Positions 46,788-61,300 of a stretch of DNA of 64,000 nt are shown piece after piece. The notes beneath the pieces are model-generated. The model did no database searches, was not told the DNA's origin, and saw nothing but the letters and a program-made list of their open reading frames with translations. Numbering within the stretch: position 1 is the first letter of the stretch; every line of letters begins with the position of its first letter. The translations under genes were made by a program, and so were the position numbers. The DNA comes from Neospora caninum Liverpool (taxonomy: Eukaryota; Apicomplexa; Conoidasida; Eucoccidiorida; Sarcocystidae): assembly GCF_000208865.1 (NCBI RefSeq), contig NC_018387.1, forward strand, positions 434,001 to 498,000, in the 5' to 3' direction.

Positions 46788-49700
46788 CCAGGGGGTCTGG
46801 AAAAAACAATGGGCGGACCAGACCAAAAGAGTTCTTTAATGGTACTAGGAAATAGGAGATCGCGTTAGTTCTTGGGAAAACGACTTCCGAACCCAAGCGA
46901 CGACCCAGATCAAGAGATAAACAATCAGAGACAATCAGAGGGCCCGCGGTATGGGCGTTAGACACGAGATGTTTCCGTCCTTGACCGACGAAATCCCTGT
47001 CTTTTTTATTCAGGTACACTAGTCTGTTTCTCTGTCTTCCACTTCAGTTGGTTTTTTGGCTCACTTCAAAGGATTCTTTTTTTGTTGTTAAAGAATTTGG
47101 CTTTTGTTCTGTGGCTATTGGGGACGGTGATAATGCACGTTTTTCTCAGTGTGGTGCATTGTCTATCAAGCTTGGAGTCTAAAAGGGTCCTCGCGTGAAT
47201 TTAAAGTTGTATATTGTCACACGCTGAGGTTCAGTTCCGCTTTAACAGAAACGAGAAGCATATTCACCGCAATATGCATCTCTGAAAAAAATCGCTTCTT
47301 CGTAAAGAGCGACGAACGCGATTGTAGATGATTAATTTATGTGAAGCTCTCTTGACGCCCCGTACAGCCTGCGTCATCAACACTTGTTGGTCCTTACAAC
47401 ACTAGAACTGACAAAAATTCATTAGCACCTCTGAGGGACGTGTGGCGCTGTAGGGGCGGGGGCGTAAAAGTTTTCACCGTCGTGTCGACGACAGACTTTC
47501 ACCTCCACTTTGAAGGCCCCGCGCACGGCTAGTGGGTGTTCCCCTTCTTTCTTCGTACAACCCACAGACAACCACGGCTAAAGATGCGCCTAGAAAATCG
47601 AGCTGAAGGGAGATATATACGCAGCTGTACAACTATAATCACCCCAACACACAAAAGGGAGGCTGACAGATATTGCAAGGCTGCACGCTCCCTTCCCCCT
47701 GGGGCATCGACGAGACCCAACTCACGGGGACTGGCGAATGTAAAAATGTGTCTCACAACGGTTTACTGAGCTTAGGGGGCTGAAAGCAGAGAAAGGAGAT
47801 CTTGGCAAGTGCATAATTCCACGCAGCGGGTGCCGTTGAGGCCGTAGAAACAACAGATACTCTGTTGCACAAACGATCACGTGCATTTCACTTTGCAAAT
47901 GAACGAAAACCAGGGGTTTTGCGGGCACTCCAGGTCACCGTTCAAAACGGGGCACGACGCAATAGATTTGATATTCTTGATAGATTATCGTGGCTCAACA
48001 GTAAAAAACAACTGGGTTTTGAGGAATGTCAACCGGTTGACGACGTAAGCGCGAGACGTGAAATTTCTCATCGGAACCAGCTCCTACCTGTTCGTTAACC
48101 TGGGGGTTAGCTGTTAACATTGGAGAGGAGCAATTTCAGCCCCTTGTATCATTTTGAGCCATAATTGTAGCTGGTCCGGGTGTCCCTGACGCCATCAGCA
48201 AGCTGAGGACTGCCGGCTTGCAAACGACCCGGGGCTTTCGCAAGCTGGAAAGGGCATACTGAGGCTTAGAATGTTACAGACAAATCCTAGAAGACGAAAG
48301 CGTTACAACTACAGACGTGAAACTGTTCCGGACGCTTCAGCGGCTGCCCCTCCGTCAACACGTGTCCGATGCGGAGCTCTGTGACGATGCCTTGAAGGCT
48401 AAATAAAATCAGCGGGCAATGCCAACTGCCTACGAATGGGCGTTCGGGGGATAGACTGTTCGGCCTTGTCGGCTTCAATCTTGCGTAACTGTTTCAGTTA
48501 GGCGATGTATATTCCATCGTGCGCTGCGGGCGTGGTGCGAACCAATCGTATGAAGTGTTTCGAGATGGGGCACAGACATCACCCAAATGAATAGCACTAA
48601 GGCGAACATGCGCCGAGAACAACTAGTCGTGCAGAATCCTCTAGCACAATTGCACCGTCATCGATGAGTGCGGCGAGTTCTGTATTTTTCCTCGCATACC
48701 TCAATAGTATCCACTTCCAGAGTGCCGTGAATATTTTCGTTCCACTGTGCTCAGGGCGCCGGTCAGCGATTCTGTCGCTATGCAGTTGGCACGCATGTTT
48801 CCTAGTGCTCTCAAGCAGAAAAAGGCGCTGCGATAACGGAACGACCGAAAAGCTGTAGTACTGAATAAGGCGCGGGACTTCGATTGAGCTTCGAAGATGT
48901 CCTGCGCGAACCACATCTGCTCCATTGAAAATAATGTTTGCACGGAAAACACTGACCTTGCTCAAATCTGTCATGTTGCCTTGTCGGGGTTCGAAGACCT
49001 ACAGGGGAGTAAAGCTGTTGCTGCAGGCTTCTTAATTGCATATGTACGTAGCAGAGCTTCAGCATATTGCTGGGCGGCAATATCTACTCTGCGGAGCGCT
49101 AGGCTACAGCGGCAATTCGACTTGTCTCGCACCGAGAGCTGCCCCATGGATGGTAGAGTTCTGGTGCCCCCTTTGTGCAGCGTTTGCTGTTGAGCCAGAA
49201 CGGTCGCAGTCCCGAAATCTTTCTCTTTTCTTTCACTCGCTGCATCGTACAGACGGTTAATTGAAAGGAATAACAGTTACAAATATGCAGCATCTACCAT
49301 TTTCGTAACATCAAGCGGCAGGACGCCGTTTTAGGATGACAACGTCGGACTTTCTTCCTCTGCGTAGGTTACGGAATGGTTCATTTCAGTGTGGGGCCAT
49401 TAACACTGTAGTATGAGGAGATTAAGCGCATTTCACCGGAAGGAATGCGCCCGAAGTGCGACCTGTGCTGCAGGTTCCGAGATATCAGCTAGAAAATACC
49501 TTCCTCGCTGTCTCTCCGTTCTACACTGGACTTGTGTTTTGTCCCTGCTCGCGTATCACACGCTACGGAGTGCAGAGATATGAGGTTACTCCATAGGTTT
49601 GTGATTATGACCGACTGTGGCTGCGTGTAACCTCTCTCGACTGATGAGAACATTTGCAGGTGCAAAAACACCTCAAAATGTTATCCGTGTCGCTGCTGCT

Positions 49701-50031
49701 GTCTTTGATCCCAAAATTTGGATAATACTACGAGGAGAGCAAGCGGCTGCATAGCGTCGTTCAAGAAAGTTTAAGAAGCGTTTTTCCCAGGTGGCGTACC
49801 ACCGATATATATACGTATGTATATTATATCGCACTCATGACAACTACTTCACCACAAAAAGAATACGATTGACAAACGCTCCTCCTTTTCCTCAGGCAAA
49901 AATATAAAAAAGGATTTGTTCCATGCAGTGCGCAACAAATCGAACGCTTATGTCCCAGGTAAGAAGAACAAGGTCTATCAGCGGAAAAACATGTGGCTGT
50001 GTCTCGAATTTTTCGGAAACAAGAATTTCGT
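46788..50031. other. Spacer between convergent deubiquitinase and beta-tubulin genes
   Basis: Both flanking genes end here, so their 3' UTRs lie at the two ends. The T-rich stretch at about 47010-47120 after the deubiquitinase stop may relate to 3' end formation. The middle is lower in GC than the genes and holds only short ORFs, plus one ATG-started 125-codon frame on the minus strand (48597-48974) with no further support. An irregular AT tract lies at about 49805-49830. Confidence 0.45.
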
Positions 50032-52385
<2,354 letters not shown>

Positions 52386-54863
52386 TTTGATGACAGGTAG
52401 TAAGACAGACGACGAGGCGGATCAGAAGACCTACGGAAGGCGCGTCGGGTCGCGCAGCATCAACGACGCAAGAAAGGAGGCGCGCGATTACAAATCCCAG
52501 AAAAACGGAGAAATAGTCGATTTGTTACGGTTTTGTCGACGCACTGACCCTTTCAGAAAATACTGCACCCCGGCCTCTGCTGTGACGCTGCAAGACGACC
52601 GAAGATGGACCGCGCAAGATGCGCGCGCGCTCAGATGACTTTGATGCAACGCGTTCCAGGGGTTCGGCTGGCAGTTTGTCGCGCCGGACTGCGAGCGCGC
52701 GCCTGCGCTCTGAGCGGCCGACTGTTCTCAGAAAAATTTGAACCAGCGTAGATGAGCAGCGTGTTCCCGTCGAGCTGAACAGTTGTCTTGCAGACACACG
52801 GGCGCAGGCGCACAAACACCGGAAGAGCAGAAGGCAGTTTTGACAGTCGGGAGAGAATCGCAGAGACGACAGCGAAATCCACTTGGCGCAGAGATACAGT
52901 TGCAGTGTTTTGTCAGCTCTCTGTGCCACCCCAAAAAAAGCCACCCAGCCCTTGGGCTCGACCCAGGCACGTGGCCACGAACGGCAAAGGGTCAGACCGT
53001 GGGAGTTCCCCTGCTTCTGGTCCACACACAGAAGCGGGGGAGAAACAGCGGGTGCTTGGATGGGACGGTCCAACGGGGCAGTTTGAACCCCTGACAGAAG
53101 CATTGACTCGTCTATTTTGTGCCTTGTCCGCAAAGGAGGACACGGACGGATGGACTGGTGTGTTTCAAAAGAAAACCCCAGTACAGAGGGGTAACGACTC
53201 TGCACATTCCGAGCAGAGGATTCAAGTCCGGTATCGCACAGAGGAGTCACGATCTGAGCAGCAGTTGGTCCGGCAAATACGACTTAGCGCCATCGCAGCA
53301 CGGGACTTTTTGGCAGAGCCGTAGAGAACTGACCCGTGAGAATCAAGACAAACGTACTCGGATTTCACTTCGCCCTGCACCGATCGCTGACGAACAAAAC
53401 TAGTCGATGATAGCGCATATCTCTAGCTGTCGGCAGAAATCGCCTTCCGTCGACCTGGGTACGTCTCTGCTCGGCAGCCTTTGATGAATTTCGCGTGATG
53501 CAGCGCGGTCGCGTCCCCAAACACAAACTGAGGCCAGCGGTCCTAACGATGTTTGTGGCATGCGATGTGCCAGGCGACATGAATTCGATAATTTGGATCA
53601 TCTCGATTGGCACGTGCTGGGTAAATGTTACAGACTCGAACTACCACTCGAGGGCGGAAGGCATCGCCCGAGAATGTTATCTTACGAAAGAACGACACGC
53701 TGTATTCCATCGGACCTCTGTTGGACTTCATTACAAGAAGGGAACCATTTACGCTCCCTGTTGTTCTGGGTGACCACATGTGGCATTCCGTACGCCAGCC
53801 TCACAAGGGGGATGTCTCTATTCAACTACGGCCTACGTATCATGTCCTGACTGTCTACTAGTGTGGAGGGGGCAGAATCGTGTCTACTACCGCAGCTAAG
53901 TAGAATAGTTTTCGTAGCTTCTAACAACATAGGTTAGGCAGTAAAAATATTGGCCTGCCTTTTTTTGCAGAGTATCAGATCATGTTTAGACACTTTTCAT
54001 CAGGAGCCCTAGAGATATGTTTGAATAGATGTCTTGCTGCTGCCGAACTGTATGTAGATATCGTCTCCGTTCGAATGGTCGGTGATCCAGAACTGTAGAC
54101 CTCTGGGTAAACGTGCAGATACCAGAACCTATGATACTGCGTAGGACTCCGGTTCGGAGATGCAGACAACTAAGTAATTCATGATTGCTGCACAGCGCTA
54201 ATCCACTGGAGTGTTTTCCGGTAATTAATCGGACTCCAACGGTGATTGCACCTAAACAACTGAAAATATGAGGCGAATCTTGATACTGTCTTGCGTGTTA
54301 TCCGTGCTGTATCTTACGAGAGTTAGACAAGTTTGGAGACACAAATTAACGTGCATTAGGTGCGATATTTATCGATAGCTTTGATGATGAAGTACCATAG
54401 GAAATACAAAACCAATACTGCATACCTGATTTGGCAGTGCATGGATCGAAGCATCAAATATGCACTCGGCTACTTTTTGAGACACTCACGAGCCTCGAAT
54501 CATGACTACGTGTCTCACTGGTTTGCGATAACACACTCTAAACATGTATACGCCTGCAACCGACTCACCAGAAGCCTGCAAACCGACTTTTTTTGTTTCC
54601 TATGACTATGGGAGACTGATACTTTATGATACGATATCGAAGACCACTGATTACCCAAGCTTGTAGGAATACACAGGCATTCGTATTGGGCGGAAGGCCC
54701 TCAGCTGAAGCCAGTGGATCCAGACGTCTGCGCACGTGAGAATGGGTATTTTCCGAAAGCCCCGGCAAACTGTCCTTGAATTTACTCGGAGTGACAATGC
54801 GTGCCACTCATCTCGTAGCCTGCCATCAGGTCGATTTGCGTCAAGACACAGTGGATGCGTCCG
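52386..54863. other. Beta-tubulin promoter region and spacer
   Basis: The first few hundred bases upstream of 52385 should contain the 5' UTR and promoter of beta-tubulin. ORFs at 52525-53324 on both strands overlap one another and lack splice or start context. From about 53850 to 54860 the sequence is AT-richer and holds no coding-like frame. Confidence 0.45.
52862..52868 (+). promoter_or_regulatory. AGAGACG motif, candidate promoter element of beta-tubulin
   Basis: WGAGACG heptamers are described as orientation-tolerant activating elements upstream of several T. gondii genes. One copy, AGAGACG, lies 477 bp upstream of the beta-tubulin ATG. A single heptamer can occur by chance. Confidence 0.25.
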
Positions 54864-55995
54864 CTAAAATTGATATTCTCCCGGAAGCGGGGCCGGTGCT
54901 CGGCAGACTCGCTCTCTCTCTGTCAAAGAAGCAGTCTCCTGCAACCTGCCAAACAAGGCGCCAGGAAGCTCGCTAAGCCGAGAATCTGTCATAGGGATGG
55001 GCCTCGGGGCGCCCTCCGGTAATGTATACTCATAGGCGGACCAATACAACCTAAAGCCGACACACCGTTTCAGGCAAAACTTCACCAGCGAATTTTACGT
55101 AACGCTTTGTCTCTTTGACGTCGTACGCTATCCCCACCTCCGCATATCTAGAGACAGCTGTGATACTAGGATTTACAAATCAGCGAATCCGCTTCTACCG
55201 TCACACGTGGAAGCATGACACGTCCTCCTTGCACTCGTACGCTGGACCCCGCTATAAAAAAGCTGCTGGAAACTACGCCGCGACCCTGTGGGAATCAGTA
55301 CACTCCTTCTTTCGGGGCAGAAAAGCCGCTTGATCGATGGACGCTTGTGCATAGTTACATGAGTTGGTATTCTGTGTAGGCGTTGCTTGGTGTAATCCCT
55401 CCACTCTGCCAACACTTCGACGTGACGTTGCAGATGCTCCTCACATGTTTTCCAAAAGTTCTGACCTCACTGACGTAACCTTGAGAGGCGCTGTGCTGGT
55501 TTATCATCGCTAATGGATGACAACCCGTGAATGTATGGAGTGCACGGAATGCAGTAGTACAATCCAGTAGGATGACGACAGCCTTACGAAAACCCTAATG
55601 TGGTCAGCTGTTCGAGTGTGTTGCTCCTACAGAAGGGCTCCGCTACACCGGAGCTAGATGGTCTCCCTCTCATTAACTTTCAAAATTAAATCGTGGAGAC
55701 GCTACGCCATTCTTCCCAATATGTGCATAGTGGAATACTCCTGAGGCCTGTTCCGCGAAAATTGAGGACAAACGACAGGAACACCGCATTCCGGCCCTTT
55801 CCAGGAAAAGTGCCACTGAAAAACTGGCAGTGATTTTTCGTGCGATGATGGACAAAAGTTATTCACCTGCTGTTGCATGTCCCACATCGTCTTGCTTTCT
55901 ACAGCCCGCAACTCCTTGTAGGTGGGCGCCCTACGAGTGTGCTGCTGACTGTAAGCGCGCACCGCTGTGAAATCTACAAGCTCATCTTTAATCAT
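54864..55995 (-). CDS. Small hypothetical protein, exons partly resolved
   Basis: I do not recognise this protein. Exon 1 (55995-55867) begins at an ATG and encodes 43 residues, MIKDELVDFTAVRAYSQQ and then RRAPTYKELRAVESKTMWD, ending at a GTGAAT donor in phase 0. A second exon starts at 55460 after GTGAGGTCAG in phase 0 and reads NFWKTCEEHLQRHVEVLAEW then RDYTKQRLHR. Its donor is unclear; CAT/GTAACT at about 55358 is the best candidate. The last exon lies at about 55026-54864 and reads LYWSAYEYTLPEG, PIPMTDSRLSELPG and a final APLPGEYQF. Its best acceptor (CGGCTTTAG) is phase 2, which does not fit that donor, so an exon or border is missing. The whole would be about 140-170 residues, helical and charged, with no membrane span. 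An alternative second exon at 55673-55765 would instead end the protein after about 67 residues. Confidence 0.4.
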
Positions 55996-58312
55996 CCAGA
56001 CTAGAGCCTAGAGCAGCTGGTTCATTGTATTTCACGTGCCCTCATCTAGATGGGGGGGACAGCCAGTATGACGAATTAGACAGAGACGGATAGTCATATG
56101 CTGGCATCAGCACATCAATGACTCTCTCGCTGCGGTGCCCTCAACTTCTCGAGCACCCAACTCTGGTAATTTCGATGTAGAGGACCTATATACCAAAAAC
56201 ATATCTGTGAGACGATGGCACTATCGAACTACACGTCCAGAAGACCCATTAGCAGCACGAGCGGCCGCCATGCTCCAAGGTAGAACTATGCTGCCGTGTT
56301 GATAATTGTTAAATGACTCTAAGGAGCAGGAACAATACACATGTACTGTCCCCAATGCAGATTTCACGGTGGGGTGAAACAGAGCGAGTACTCTAACTCC
56401 AGAACAACTGCCGCAGGCCTGTAGTACTGACTCCATTTTTTCCTCCTAAAGCAGAGCCTTCATTACAGGACAGTGTAATTACTAGCGAGGAAAACAGTGG
56501 CAACTTTCGCAGTTACCGCCAGCGCATATATTCGACTCCAGGTATGAGGTACAGACGACCAAGGTTTTTTAGAAACATTAATGTCATAGGGTATTGGAAC
56601 CCAACGCTTTTAACTGTCCAAACGAAGTTGCTTGTCTCTCATTTCAACTTCGTATTATTTAACTCAGTTAATTAATGTGTTGTTATCTGCTACTACATGC
56701 CTGGTGATGTGAACACGTAAGATCATCGAATACAACGGGATGTAGTTATCTGATTGGTATCGCATGCCCTGTGTAACCAGTGGCTTGGTTATGCTTCTAT
56801 TAGATTTACATGTAAATGCAGAAATCTATGATTTTCTGTGCGGTACATTGCTAGATGATTGCCTGCAAAGACATTTGATTTGCAATTCTTGCTCGCATCT
56901 GATAACTTCGCATTGCCGCCTCATTCAAATACACATGTACATTACAAAATAGGACTGGTTACTTTCCGAGTATAAAGGGAAAAGTAACTAGTTTGTCGGC
57001 ACGAGCTACAACGCTAGTGAGCATATAATCCATTTATGATGACTGAGGAGACCCTGGTATATAAGTTATCACACGATGTGTACGGCTAACCCGCGCTAAG
57101 GTCGCGGTAGCCGGTGAGTGCCTCATCTTGAGGAGCGTGATGGTAATTTGTAGCTGGTTGTCTTCTTAATCGCAAAAACCTGAGTCATTTGATTGCCTTG
57201 GCCATACTCAAGAGGGGACAGCACGCAAAGTGAGGGCGGAGCGGCAGTATGATGCTTTGGTGAACGCGCCTCTTGACTTGGGTAGCTCTCGGCATGCCCT
57301 GTGGCGCGATTTAGCTTTTACAGCACTAAGAGCAATATATGCTGAATTTCGCTGCTACTTTTTTGGATCATTCTCGTAATACCCTGACCTCGAAGGTACG
57401 CGACAGAAAGAGTGACAACACTTGTAAGTAAAAAAGCCTCCGAACCATCTTTCTTTGATGCGCTCCGTCCTTGAGAAGCACATTCTAAAAGAGGAAGCCT
57501 TCCCTCGGGCTTGGTAGCCAACCTATCGCCGATAAAACTTTATGAGACAAAACTGAGCGATCCCACCTCTTATAAGTGCGATGACAGGTCATTCAACCTT
57601 TTCGTTTCATACAAATTCTCTTCCGGAAATTTTACGAACCACGACTCCGTAGTATACGAGGTTTAGAGAAACTGTGTATGTATATAATTGTCGTGCGCTC
57701 AGCAGCTCCTCAAACAACCTATCTCGACAGATGCCCAAAAGACATAGAGTCGCCCTTCTTGCCTGACGACTGCTCCATGACACCGCTCGATCTTCCCCTA
57801 CCGGGAAGCCTAGCTCAAGAACAACCATTCACAAGCCATTGACGCGGACTAAAGTTCAACACTTGGAGGAAGAAACACCAATGAGCTCATGCACCTTCAT
57901 TGCCATTTTCTTGTCCCCCTGTCCCTCCCCCGTCAAAAAGGACGAAAGCACATTCGCCTACAGCGCCAACACGATCCTTTGACCGACACGGAGTGACGAG
58001 CATTGTAAACAATTGGTGCAAAGAAAAACACAAATGGAAAATGTTCGGTAGAAAAAAAAGTAGTTGTCACAGACTCCGCTGCCCGTTGTAGGGACACGGA
58101 ACCACTACCCTGTGCTATTTGGTACTACTAAGGCAGTACCCCCGATAAAAAGACACAAAAAATTACGAAAAAAACATCAAATCGTCTGCCACTGGTACCC
58201 TTAGGTTTTGCCTTTTGAATACAAACCAGTAATGCCTCGGTACCATTCCGCACCCTTTAGAAACCACAGGCTCAAGAATTCGCGTCGCCTCATCGCCTCA
58301 TCAAGTCCTGCG
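55996..58312. other. AT-richer spacer without a supported gene
   Basis: About 2.3 kb separates two minus-strand transcription units. Base composition is closer to 45% GC than that of the genes. All ORFs are under 75 codons and none has splice support. The right end should hold the 3' UTR of the gene that stops at 58313. Confidence 0.5.
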
Positions 58313-61300
58313 TCACCATGAACTGGCTTCACTGTCAGAACACGACTGTTGTGGTCCATCCAGTAGACGATCTAGTAGGTTCCAAGCCGCAACGCCAGTA
58401 GATGGCAAAGCAGCAATCATGGCATTCGCTACGACCTGGGAGTTTGTAAGACGAACCGTGATCAACGGGTCCTCTATAAGTTTGAAAAGCTCTCGGACAA
58501 CGTGCGAGTTGGGATGTTCCAATGTGTTAACAGTGCAGTTTGGTTGAGGTAATTGGCGAACTCCTTGCTCCACTACATCGTCACAGGATCTATCATGTCT
58601 CTTCTTTCCATTTCCCCTCTTAGCACCATCGGTGGACGACTTTTTTTTAGAATTCACAGGGGAGATGGTATCAGCCCTGTGGAGCAAGGACTCTCCGGAC
58701 ATTCTACTACAGGCTGACGAACCGCTTCCGTAATGAGTCTCGGTTATGTCGTTTGCACTAACTGTATCTCCAATGAAAAACGCGCTGAAATCACGGTCAT
58801 TCTGCAGCCTTTCCACGAAAGTCACCTCCGCCTCATCCAGCAAGCGGGGACGTCCTGCAGGTGAGTCATCCGCAGTGCCCTCTCCTGCAGCCTGCATCTG
58901 TTGTAAAACGAACGCGAAAGCAAAAGCAAAAGACAACACACGAACAAAACACTTTCTGCTCCAATTCGCGACGGTGTACTCTCAGGCCCCACCTGATAAT
59001 GATTTGATGCAGAAGAAAACGCAGGGGGATTGATTGGAAATCGACGTGAATACAAGTGGGCAGACACTGGCGTGCACCACCATATGCATAATGTAGGCCC
59101 CGCCAAAACTGAATTTGTATGCATATCTATAGCACTACGTGTACCTTCGCGTGTGCACACATGCCGTGCAGTACGCAAACATCCGTATAGATCGCCACGT
59201 TTAATCCCATGGCACAACAGAGAGAACGTTCTAGCAGTTCAGGGGGGAACCCCGCCGTAGGAGTCAGACGTTATTAGGGCAGCTCGGTCAAGGTATTTTT
59301 GTAACCATGTATCAGATTGTGCCTGTGAACAAACGTATCCTCGGAAATGTATACCTATGCGTGCTCGGTGAGAAACATACTTCTGAACGGCACACTCTAA
59401 GTCGATACTATCCGAGGAGAAGAGTACGCCACGAAGAAATGAAACACTCCCTTTTGGTTACCTGAATAGTTTTCAGGATCAACTGGGTCATCTCCACTAG
59501 ACACCGGAGTTCCCCCTCAGCTCTCCAAGACACCCCACCCCGGTGGGCGGGAGCGTTGGACGCCGAGGATGACCCACTGAAACTCCCACGAGCAAGGATG
59601 CCAGGGGTTTGCGGGTCACTTGCTGGGGTTGGGCTAGAAACTGGTGCCCGGCCTTTCTCGTTTTTGTTTGCGATTTCGTCTAGTCGAGTGAGTTGTTCAT
59701 GTGCCTTCCGTCGCGCCTCCACTTTTTTCATGTGTTCCTCCTGCCTCTTCTTCGCCACAGCGAGAAGCTCCTCTCTCTGGTGCTGTACACGGCTCAATTC
59801 CTTCCCAATCCTCTTTAAGCCTTCATTCAACTGAATAAGTTGCTCTTCCGCCTCGTTGCGGTGCACGTCAATTTGAGCTAGCGATTCATTATACGGATCT
59901 TTCTCTTTATCTTTCCGCGCACTGTCGGTGGGACCCATGCCCAAGTCTCCAAAATCTTCCTGTCTCTTTTCGACAGTTTTCTTCGCCTTCGCATCCTCGG
60001 CTTCCTCCATCACCTCCTGCTCGATGTGATCGAGGTCGACTAATTCAGAAAGCAGTTCGTCTGCAGCTTCGCGGAGATCCCACTGACGCTCCAGCAGCAG
60101 GTCAATCCGGCGGTTCAGGCGGTCCACCTGAACCTGAAGCTCTCCCACCTCTTCATCTCCCCACCGCTCTTTGTTCGTCTCAGGGCCCAGTCCGTCTGCG
60201 CCAGCCACGGAATGCACAGTGCTCTTTCGGGCAGCCTGGCTGCGGGGATTCTTGGATGAACGGAAACTATTGAGTCGGGTGATGTACGACATCGGCATGT
60301 CGAGGGTATCCTTGGACGCGCCTTCCTCTTTTGCGTCACTGCTCTTCTCTTCCGCTTTCTTCTTCTGTCCCTCGCCAGCCAAAAGTAGCTTGGCGTGCTG
60401 CAGCCGCAGTAACATCTCGGGCGAAGCAATAAACTCGAAGGGATACACGGCTGCTAGAATAGACACAAACGAGCGACGCGAGTCTTGGATGATCCGCATT
60501 GCCTGCTTCGACTGGAGACACTCCAGGCGGGCCCTATCGTACTTCAGATTTCGCAACGCCGCCATCAAGCTGCGATTGTCAGTCAGGGCCGACGGGTCCA
60601 GGAAGTGGCGGACTAGCAGGCAGCAGTCGGCTACGACCTGGCAGCATTGAAGCCGAGCCACGAACAGCGAAGAGCTGAGACGAGAAAACAAAGAAGATCC
60701 CGGGGAACAAACGCTTCATCTGAAACAACTCACTAGAAACAAGCAGGCGGTTCTGCGAGCCTGCACGCAGTTCCCGGAAGAAAAACACGAGCGTGGAGAC
60801 GGCCGCCGCAAGAGAGAATGGGGTTGCGAGGCATATGACAGCGAAAAGCGTCAGGAAAACCTAGATAAAGCTGGGAAGGTTTCCCTTCCTATGTGTGGCA
60901 CCGTGGCGCGGCAAACGCCGCTGACGAGAACCCAAACAGCATCCGGCCCGAAACTGCACGTCAGCCAGCCCTTCTTGGGTACGAGGTGCGGGTGTCGAGC
61001 CCCCTTAGCACTCAGTGTACATGGGGACAGAGGCGTGAGACCCTGGCAACAAGAAGGCAACGGACAGGGGAAGGTGGACAAGATTCTGCCGCGTCAACGT
61101 GTTGTATACTCCCTAGAGGGGTGCTTTACATGCAAGCAAAACTCGCACGAGGAAAGAAAGGAGCTCAGGTCCACAGGGATCTTTTCTACTGGCGGCGAAG
61201 AAAGAGGCGCTCTCGCCAGCGTCGCTTCAGTTCCTCGAAAGCTGCTGGCAGGAAAGCCATCCGCACCCCATCCTGACCATGGCTGTTGCGGAAATCCACG

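Noticed and set aside
48597..48974. ATG-started 125-codon minus-strand ORF
   Set aside because: The composition is acceptable, but there is no promoter, splice or similarity evidence and the spacer around it is non-coding. It is within the range of chance for this length of DNA.
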